Source: Thelonectria olida (taxonomy: Eukaryota > Ascomycota > Sordariomycetes > Hypocreales > Nectriaceae). Taken from it: a DNA stretch of 64,000 nucleotides. Under the pieces are notes generated by a model that saw nothing but the letters and a program-made list of their open reading frames with translations, had not been told where the DNA came from and searched no databases. Both the position numbers and the translations under genes were made by a program. The stretch spans positions 248,001 to 312,000 of the forward strand of contig JAGPYM010000001.1 of the NCBI GenBank assembly GCA_020736575.1, given 5' to 3'. Shown piece after piece: positions 55,972 through 64,000 of this stretch; the stretch's first letter is position 1, and each line of letters opens with the position of its first letter.

Positions 55972-58011
55972 TTAGAAAGACATGTCGAACCCTCGAGGTG
56001 TCTCTGTGCGGGAAAGTCTGAGATAGAGAGCCTCCTGCATGCTTGCCCAAGGCCCATTCGGCATTGGTAGCATGCTTGCGGGCGGATTGCCAGAAGGAAC
56101 AGTTGAAGCGACATCCATCATGGATGAAACGCCAGCTGCACATGGAGGGGCCCGCTGACTTTCAGGACCATTGGCAACCATGGCACTTGCATCTCCTGAT
56201 CCTCCGCTCGGGGGGAGCTCACTGCAAGCACCCGGCTCTGCATCATGAAATCTTAGCTTTGAATATCCCGGAAGATGAATCGAAGGGTCAAATGATATGA
56301 GCACCAAGGGTCGGCTGCGGTAGCCTCGCGCAGGGTGAATAGGCGCGTATACAAGACTTCGCTCATCCACGGCCGATTCGATTCTCTCGAAACCATCCTG
56401 GGGAGACAAGACGTTTTTGAGCTTGGCCGTTGCGGTGTCCTCTGCTGAAGGAGATTCAAGCGGCCACAACTTGATCCCATGATGACTTCCTTGGCCACTT
56501 CTCCCTGGAGAGCTAATTTCAGCTTTAGTTGGTATAGGATCGCCTGCGTTGATGGGGTTTATTGCTGTTTTGGCACTGGTCTCGGGCTTTGGACGCACTC
56601 GGAGCCTGATGCTACCATCCTGGTACTCAAGGTCCACAAAGGCATCGGCAAACAAATGGTAAAACCGAACGAAGCACTCGTTCAGTACTAACATGGTGCC
56701 ATTAGTCCCATTATCACCGACATGAATATTCTCCGGGGCTCGCGTTTCGACGTAAGATTCAGTTTCCGAACTTTCGTCTTCTTCATCAGAGGACGATTCG
56801 TCGTCGGGCGGTGTAGAAGTAGAGAATGGCCCGTCGCTGGGTGGTGTGGACAGAGAGTTGTTGTCTGACGGGTCGAAACGAAGGACCTTTTTATAACAGG
56901 CACGTTGACTCTTACCGTCGGTGAGCAGCCACTCTCGCCGACATTCGACAATGAATAGCTCCCCATTCTGGCCCCTCGTTAGTTGGAGGGAAGTCCAGCG
57001 GTTATCGACTTGGCCTTCTTTTGCGACATGGCGCCGCCAGAGGTCCCTTTTCTGGGCCGACTCGCATTTCTCTTTAGTCGCCTCTTTTAGAGGGAATCGC
57101 AAGGCGTGGTAGAAAGAGTTCCATCTCCCGTACTCAGGCTGACGTGTGTCCTTATTCGAAAGGCAATAAAGGTACCCATCGAAGATCTCGAAACAGACAT
57201 TTCGACCAATGCATGATCCAATGATTTTATAGAGGACCAACTCATCGCTTACTTCCTTAGTTCCAAGATTGATTTGACGGAGCGCCCAGCGACGTGAGCC
57301 ATCTCGTCCGACTGCCGACTTTGTGCCAAAGATGAGATAATCTTGATCGTTTCTGACAAATAGCTTTCGTGAGTCGATAATCGGATGACTCGCAAGTATT
57401 TTGAGGTCCTTGGTGTGGAAGATAATCAGATGATTAAGCACATTGCCCTCTGCTTCACGTCTGTATAAACATGAGAGTACGCCATCAGAGCAGTGTATAG
57501 GTCGAAATTGGTATTGCCAGTCGGGATTGAAGCTCGGGACGGTCTGCTCCAGCAGCTCGCCAATGTCGACAACTAGCTCCTGTGTTGCCGAGCCATGCAC
57601 GTCGAGAATGCGCAGGCTTTCGCGATTCAACGTATAACACAGCACGCCATTGGTGTAGATGAAGTCTTCAGCCAAGGCCACCACAGCCACAAAGAACGGC
57701 TCGGCTTCGCGAATAGCACTTCTCCGTTTTGCTAATCGTCTCACGCCCTTTGCATAGTCACCCGAGGTCTGCGCCTCAAAGGCCTCATACGAGAACCCGG
57801 CCCCCTTGAGATGTCGTCAGCGAGGCCGTCAGCTGAGAGCTTGAAAGCGAAGGGGGATGCTGACCTTGGTGAGGGCCAGACGACAGATGAGTTCGGTCTG
57901 TAGGATTTCTCGAATGCACCGGCAGGTCCGGCCCAAATTGAACAGGCTGTTCACGTCAAGAAACTCTGTGATGAGAGACACAAGCTCTAGAGGAAGCTTG
58001 AAGAGGGTCAT
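55972..58011 (-). CDS. F-box protein, filamentous-fungal type
   Basis: Exons 58011-57865 and 57804-55972, giving 659 residues. The N-terminal F-box (about residues 3-46, LFKLPLELVSLITEFLDVNSL, then LGRTCRCIREIL) would bind SKP1 in an SCF ubiquitin ligase. A 60-nt intron (GTCAGC...CTGAC...TCAAG) leads into GAGFSYEAFEAQTSGDYAKG and RRLAKRRSAIREAEP, a conserved continuation of such fungal F-box proteins (basic repeat with RRLxKRR). The long C-terminal part lacks clear LRR, WD40 or kelch repeats but has regularly spaced beta-like segments (ILDVHGSATQELVVDIGELL, YKIIGSCIGRNVCFEIFDG), perhaps a degenerate propeller. An acidic Ser-rich stretch (SSSDEEDESSETES) lies at about 380-400. Substrate unknown. 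The AAG acceptor is less standard than CAG/TAG, so the exon boundary could shift by a few codons. Confidence 0.82.
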
Positions 58012-60049
58012 GACGAGGCATCTACCCGGTCAAAGGCCCGCCCGATGGAGATTTTATGGCGAAAAGACATGTGACGAGAAAGGAGAGAAGGCGGGCAGCA
58101 AATTAGGTAGGAATGTAGACCAGGTGTTTGAATGAAGAAACCCGGAAGGCGCGATGATGAGGTGTTGGAGAGGCTGAAGAGAGGAGGAGCCATACTACAG
58201 CTTTTCATTGCTCTAAGAATGGAAGGCCCGGCCCTAGGACAGCGAGGGATGGATGAGGGTAGGTGCAGAGCCTCATCTCGGAGTTACATGTACGCAGGTA
58301 CCTTACTATTGACGGCAGGAACGTATGGAACTCAGGAAGTGAGGATTGTGCTCATGGGTGGCCGCCCGCGTAGTTCCCTCCACTTGGACTACCTTAGGTA
58401 GAGTCGGCGTGATAGCAAGAGCATCGTGGCCTTGTTTAGCTTTCCCTCCTTTGTTACCCTGCTTTCCTGAATGTCCAATCTTTCCCCAGATTGCGTGGTT
58501 GGCATGATTTGAAAACAGGTCATCATCACGAGTTTGATGGCTTGATGACATTGGAATGATGCTTGCATACCTCTACTGAGTCAATGGCTCTGGATCAATG
58601 AACGGAGGACTCTGCTCTCGTACAAGGAGGCATAAGGGCGTGCATGTATCCATCATTATGGCAACCTACTACGTATGGCACGGGTGGCTTTATCCTGGCG
58701 CCAGCCAAAGCTGGGGTGAAGTTGACCAGGAGCCCTCAATCGGTCGGGTGGTATGGGCTTTTGCAGGGCCCCCCTAGCTAAGACATTGCACACCGATGTC
58801 GAGGCTTTCCTGTGCTCCGGCCACGCGAGCAAAAAGAATTGGATCAAGGCGGACGGACCATAGGGCGGTCAAGATGCGGCTCTGCCTCTTCTCGCTGATG
58901 GCTGTGAGTGAGTGATGGAGGGGGACGAAACACACGCGCGAGGCTACGCGTGCAAATTCGTGCTACTTTGATAGCGTCACACAAACACACAAACATGATT
59001 GACTGACTGATCAGTAATAAGGCAAGCCACAGACTCGTTACAGTGCATCACAAAACAGCGACATCAGGCAGATGACGCGTCAATCGATTTTCGGTCATTC
59101 GGCAGTCATGTGTAACGATGGACCACTGCGGTACATTCACAAATACAGCCTGTTCCTTGCTTCTTTCTGGTGCCGCGTTCGTATCGAGAAAGTCGTTGAC
59201 TGGTCCCCGCTTCGTCTCGCAAGCAGTTCGGTGGTTGCAGGCTGGGGAAGACGGGGAGCCGAGGAAGGGGGGGGGGGGAGCACTGAACAAAACATGCCCT
59301 GGTTCTCCCTGGCTACAACGTCGGGGGGATTTCGCTGAGGCCATAAATTGAGGCTCAAGTCGGTAGGTTCCATGCTGGCGAACCTCTTTCAGCCGCCGAG
59401 GCTAACAACAAGTTAGCTGTTAACTACCGCCCCCACCATCCAACTTCCACCACATGCACACCACCGTCGACATACCCTTGTCCCTCCTGTGCAACCAACC
59501 TGGACGCCGAGGTGCGTCCAACGTGTCCAAACTCTCGCAACCGGCTGCAGAGCCTCATCCTTTTCTCCTCCTTCGAATATGCATCGACAAGTCGGGACTT
59601 TCCCGCGCATCCGCGGGCGAAGAGGCGCGTCACCCACTTCTGAACGACAGCGTATGGATTGCCTGGCTGTCACCGGGATGCGGCTGAAAGGAGGAGATGC
59701 CTCGACGTTGCTCTGCAGTACTCATCTGCTTGGTACGACTGTCGGCAACCCCCTCCCTTGTGTATTCGTACTCAGGCATCAAATAAATCCCTCATCTACC
59801 TCCGGTAACTACATGTGTACGAGTTAACGCTGGACATCTAGACAGACGAGGGAGGCTCATCAACCGAGGAGGGTGTCTGCCCAGTCCCAGAATGGCATCA
59901 CGCATCGGTGAATAAGGTTGACAGCATCATCATGGCCGGAAGCAAGCTGTTGTCTTCCCACTGGACGCCCTCATAGGCCCCATCCTTCCTCTGACCTGTC
60001 ACTTTTCCAAGCACACATGACCCCAGAGACCTGTCAGGTACCCACCAGC
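58012..60049. other. Intergenic, no gene supported
   Basis: 2 kb: promoter and leader of the F-box gene, then a gene-free spacer with short overlapping ORFs on both strands and an 11-nt G run at 59269-59279. No transposon motifs or RNA gene seen. Confidence 0.5.
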
Positions 60050-61763
60050 TTACACCTCGATACCAATTCTTCCAATACCTCGACTAACACAGGCTAGCAT
60101 TGCCGTTTCTTTCTCCTCGGGCAAGAGTGCAACGCCTCTGTGGTCTACAGCACCGCTCCTGAGGGTCACTTTGCAAGTGCCGCAGTTTCCCACTTCACAG
60201 CTTGAGGGAACGTCCCCAAACTCCCTACGAAGCGCCTCGAGGAGACTCTCATCTTCTCCCACCTTGACAATTTTGCCACCTTTGTTCGCAACTTCGGCTT
60301 CGAATGGGTCGCCAGATACGTCGGCGGCAAAGGCCTCGTAGTGAACCTCTCCCGGCGGAATGCAGTTTTCGTCCGCGGCCGCTTTCGTCGCTTCCATCAT
60401 TCTGTTGGGCCCACAGACATAGAGGTGGCTATTCCACGGGAGCGTCTTGACAATTTTTCCTATGTCCATCCTCTCGCCCATGGATTTGTCGTATATGGTA
60501 ATATTTTTCCTCAGTGGCTCTAGGCGATCACCAAATGGAATGTCCTCGGCAGATCGCACTGCGTAGTGAAGGTGAAAGGCCCAGTTGATGGCGTCAAAGG
60601 CCTTGATTAAGGCCAGGAATGCGGTAATGCCTATTCCGCCAGCGATCAAGACGTGCATGCTTGCCGACTTGCCGGGAACCACGTCGGCCGTGACCCTGCC
60701 CACCTGGAAAACGTCGCCGACCTTGGCTGACTCGTGTAGATATCGAGAAGCCCCGCGGCTGTTATCATCCAGGGCAATGCCTAGCTCAAACATGTTGCCC
60801 ACGCTCTCCTTGTCGCTCGTAGCCGCTGTAGAGACCAGTGAGTAAGACCGAACCAGGCCGTTCGGGAGCCTGAGCCTCGCGTGGGATCCCGGAGAGAAGC
60901 GTTCCGCCTCTGGATCCCGCTTCACGGCCTTGAAGACGAGTGAAACGACCCGCCGTGTCTCCATGTTGCGCGAGACAATCTCAAAGTCCACCCACGCATC
61001 TTCCTTCTTCGTCTTCCGCCGCGCCTTGGCCACTCGGTTCCTGAACTGCCCTCTGCTCTCCTCGCCCAGCGCCTCAATCGCGGCGAGCTCCTCGTTCATG
61101 GCCAGGTTCGTCGTGTCGCGGTGCAGGTATTCCTGTATGCGCTCAATCGTCCACCGCGGCCACTTGCGCTCCACGAGCTTGATCTCGTCGCCCACGTTGA
61201 CGCTGCCCTCGCGCACCACGCGGTAGTACCACCCCGTGCGGCTCGTCTGGTACGTCACCGGCGCAAAGTTCTTGAGCGAGAAGCGGTGGTTGAGCTTGAA
61301 GCACGGCTGTCGCGGGAGAGACACTTGCAGCAGGACTTCGGGGCCGACCGAGATGACATCGCCGATGCACACATTGCGCTCGTTCATGGCGGCCGTGACG
61401 AAGTTCTCACCAAACCCCCCGGGCACGAACCGATCTGTCCGCTCTGGATACGACGCCTGCCAGTCGCGATAATGAGCTGAACAATCTTTTTTTCTCCCCA
61501 TTACTACCGACGCTTGTGAGAAGACTGTGTGTGTGTGACTCACATCCAAGAATCGCCTTGTCCGGTCCCCCGTGAAACGTCGGATCGTGCTCGTCGCCCT
61601 CCAGGCCCAACTTGGTGAGCTTCATGGGACCTTGGACGATGGTCTTGTCGATGCCGGACACGACGTCTATTCCGGCCATCTTCTTCATGGGCGAAGTGCG
61701 AATCTCCAGTAGCTTGTCTACGCCAAAGGGGCGACTCAGGGAGACGGGGTCCGGCGCAATCAT
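60050..61763 (-). CDS. MOSC domain / flavin reductase / [2Fe-2S] ferredoxin fusion
   Basis: A three-part oxidoreductase of 548 residues; exons 61763-61544 and 61476-60050 (67-nt intron, GTGAGT...TTCAG). The N-terminal MOSC domain (about 1-210) has GPMKLTKLGLEGDEHDPTFHGG, then GFGENFVTA, GDVISVGPEVLLQVSLPRQPC and SRTGWYYRVVREGSVNVGDEI. MOSC domains bind molybdenum cofactor sulfur and handle N-hydroxylated compounds. A ferredoxin-reductase-like part (about 235-455) has the FMN/FAD motif VRSYSLVS, NAD-site VLIAGGIGITAFLALI and LYVCGPNRMM. The C-terminal plant-type ferredoxin has Cys ligands in SCEVGNCGTC and a fourth in MLACVSRG (about 495-535). The order is that of bacterial YiiM-like plus phthalate-dioxygenase-reductase fusions. 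It probably reduces N-oxygenated xenobiotics or supplies electrons to a partner. An MFS transporter lies just upstream on the same strand. Confidence 0.88.
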
Positions 61764-62183
61764 CTTAGGAGCAGAGTGGAGTGAATGGGCGTGATAATTA
61801 GTGTGAGAAGCAAATTCGGAGATTTTTATAAGAGAGAGAGTTGCTCACTCCAGGAATAGCTCAGTCAATTTATACTTGGCCACAGTTTCGTCATCTCCCC
61901 CATCCTAGTTAATCCGTCGATTCTGATAGGATAATCGCTTGAGTCAGTCTGCAGTAGTTCGTCTTTGATTATAAATTGCAAATTCACCTGCCCCAGGAAG
62001 CATTCAAATGTCAGTAGTCATGACTGCCATACCTTTATAGAGTCGATATTCTCTTCAATGAATTCCTTTGCCATTACTACCTGACCCCCGTCTATTATGA
62101 CTTGGATCTCTTTCTATCAAGATCAAATGGGTATCTCAGAAACACAAAACCACCCTACTTTTCCAACGCCAGCCCAATACAAT
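61764..62183. other. Promoter of the MOSC fusion / 3' of the MFS gene
   Basis: 420 bp, A/T-richer than its flanks, between two minus-strand genes. No gene seen. Confidence 0.5.
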
Positions 62184-63779
62184 CTAACCCTCTCTCGACG
62201 AGACCGCGTTGTCCTGCGAGACTGCGTTGTCCTGCATCTCGATATCCTCCGACGGCTTCCTCATGCCCATGCGACCTCCGGGACGCTTCGCACCCGTCCA
62301 CATTGCAACCGGGATCGTGGTAACCGCGCACACTGCCGCAAGCGAGTACATGACACTCCTCCAACCGTGCTCCGTCTCTAGAATTGGAGGAGATCCGGCA
62401 CTGGCCGTGGCAGAGCCCAGCGAGAAGACCGTCATGAACATGCCGTAGGCGAGTCCGTATCCGCCCGAGTTACGTCGAAGGATGGGGTACTCGTCTTGCT
62501 TGGACATGAGAGTATACACAACCTCGGCCATGACGGGCGTGTTGGCGACAGACAGCGAGATACCCGCGCAACACATCAGAACCCACATCAAAATGGGAGG
62601 GTCTCCGGGAACCATGTCCACCAACGCCAGACCCAAGAAACACGGCACGCAGCCCAAGAAACCTCCAATTGCAAGCCATCGTCCATCGTATCGGTCGGCG
62701 AGTCGTCCCGTGTAAATGCAGAGCAAGCAGGGTCCGTAGAATGTCAAGAGGAACATTCCAACCATGAGAGGATCCCAACCGAATGTCTCTTCGCAGTAGA
62801 CGGGTACAACAACGTCGATGGTGATTCTGGTCTGTTAGCAGCCGTCGTGAACGAAGAAGAGTCGTACTTACAAGATGTGAGCCGATGCCCACGTGCCAAT
62901 CAACGCTCCCAGCATTCTCCAAGACTTGAAGAGAATCAGGGCATACTCCCAAAAGCTGGCGTCGGCCTCTCGACTCCGAATCGATTGACTCGTGACTGCA
63001 GCCACCTGCGGCGTCTCGTCGAGCTTGGGTTCACCATCTCGCTCTTCCGCCAATCTCGACCCAGACTCCAAGGGGCCCGCCAAAAACGGGTCGAAGAGTT
63101 TTGCCGTCTTTGTTTCAATAAGAAACAATCTCATGAAGACGTCGATGAGGATCATGCCCATTATCAGACCATAGACTGCATCCTGGCTGGCGTATTGCAA
63201 GATTATTCCAGCAACGGGGGGCGCCGAGGCGAGACCAGCGCAAAGCGAGATGTCGGCATAGCTGAGCGTTTGCCCAACTTCGTACAGCCCGACAGTGTCG
63301 ACGATCAGTGCGAGCCCAATGCTCCAGACAAATCCCGCGCTGACACCCTGGAGAACACGACCGAGTAGGAGAACGACCAGATTATTCGCGGCCCAGAGGC
63401 AGATGCAGCCGGCGAGAAGGAAACAGAGGCCAATGAGAAGCGGCCCACGACGGTTATTTGCCTTGTCGGCCATGAAGCCCGCAACGGGACTGCTAGCGAG
63501 GGAAGCCAACGAGTACGCAAGCATCGAGTACCCCGTCCACTTGTCAATGTCCTTTTCTGCGACGCCGGCCTGGTCTTCGAGGACGAAAGGGAGAACAACA
63601 ACAGTGCTACCGTAAAGAAAAATGTCCACATAGATTCCTAGCACCACTGTGATAATGATGAACCATTTGTGAGACCGCAGACGCAGGAAATGGGGCGCTG
63701 GGCCCGGGTTTCCGTCACTCCCATAGCCGAAGACGAATCGTTTTAACGACTTAGTAAAGGACCGATTAGGAACAGACAT
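62184..63779 (-). CDS. MFS transporter, DHA1-like
   Basis: Exons 63779-62872 and 62826-62184 (45-nt intron, GTAAGT...GCTAACAGACCAG), giving 516 residues. TM1 KWFIIITVVLGIYVDIFLYG follows a Phe-rich cytosolic start. Motif A reads GYSMLAYSLASLASSPVAGF then MADKANNRRGPLLIG. The N-terminal half continues with VLLLGRVLQGVSAGFVWSIG (motif B) and a central cytosolic loop (about 235-290). The second half has LMVGMFLLTFYGPCLLCIYT, then GRLADRYDGRWLAIGGFLG (motif A repeat) and a final helix followed by a hydrophilic tail. Twelve to fourteen helices fit. Related fungal proteins are drug:H+ antiporters resembling vesicular amine transporters. Start at the ATG giving MSVPNRSFTKS; an upstream in-frame ATG (63845) would add 22 residues. 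Close spacing with the MOSC fusion (420 bp) suggests co-regulation. Confidence 0.9.
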
Positions 63780-64000
63780 TTTGATTTTGACAAAGGGTAG
63801 AGTGTGGAAAGATGAAAGATATGTAGAAAGGTCTGAGGAAAGCAAGTGTTTGAGGCGAACAGGACCGCATTAAGTAGACGAGACTGGTGCCGACAACAAG
63901 GTGTCGCGGGGTTGCAAGTCGTAATGGAAGTCGTGACGACAACGAGGTGGGAGCCATGATGAGGCGTTAGGCGGTTGGGAAAGGCCGTGGAAACAAAGTT
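63780..64000. other. Upstream of the MFS gene, window end
   Basis: 221 bp of probable promoter and leader. No further gene start or end visible. Confidence 0.5.

Overview
The window is nuclear DNA of a filamentous ascomycete, most likely a Sordariomycete of the Hypocreales type. Three things point there: short GT-AG introns of 45-160 nt with CTAAC- or CTGAC-like branch sites, compact genes on both strands with C/T-rich leaders, and family content (a FluG homologue, a SLN1-type hybrid histidine kinase, a MOSC-reductase-ferredoxin fusion). The species cannot be fixed from sequence alone. Gene models were built by hand: splice sites were placed by motif and by keeping known family sequences in frame. 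No homology search was run.

Layout. 0-5.4 kb: one small hypothetical gene (-), a lone tRNA-Ser(AGA), and a decayed protein-coding relic, in otherwise gene-poor DNA. 6-24 kb is a dense housekeeping block: CDC50/LEM3 flippase subunit (+), FACT subunit SPT16 (-), AhpD/carboxymuconolactone-decarboxylase-like protein (+), a single-pass membrane coiled-coil protein (-), KEOPS kinase BUD32 (+), glutamate-cysteine ligase regulatory subunit (-), AP-1 sigma (+) and the Pol III repressor MAF1 (+). 24-35.4 kb, all on the minus strand: a SLN1-like osmosensor kinase, FluG, and an MFS transporter. 35.4-42.5 kb is a gene-poor island. It holds one small Cys-rich ORF, preceded by an unusual cluster of inverted CTCAG/CTGAG motifs. 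42.5-58 kb: a 1285-residue disordered fungal protein (+), a secreted membrane-anchored protein (+), a CsbD-like stress protein (-), the mitochondrial cysteine desulfurase NFS1 (-), an RVS167-type BAR-SH3 protein (+) and an F-box protein (-). 60-63.8 kb: a three-part MOSC/flavin reductase/[2Fe-2S] ferredoxin fusion and an MFS transporter, both minus and close together, possibly a small detoxification or uptake pair.

Most genes are unlinked core functions: membrane lipid asymmetry and clathrin traffic (CDC50, AP-1 sigma, RVS167), chromatin and transcription (SPT16, MAF1), tRNA t6A modification (BUD32), glutathione synthesis (GCLM-type), Fe-S cluster assembly (NFS1), and osmotic or developmental signalling (SLN1, FluG). 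There is no secondary-metabolite backbone gene, no intact transposon and no CRISPR array. The less explained parts are the 35.9-36.15 kb inverted-repeat cluster, a 171-codon upstream ORF whose stop overlaps the SLN1 start as ATGA, in-frame alternative splice acceptors in AP-1 sigma, an open intron-retention tail on the BAR-SH3 gene, the repeated FLR-PPPEP motifs of the large disordered protein, and the relic at 4.8-5.4 kb.
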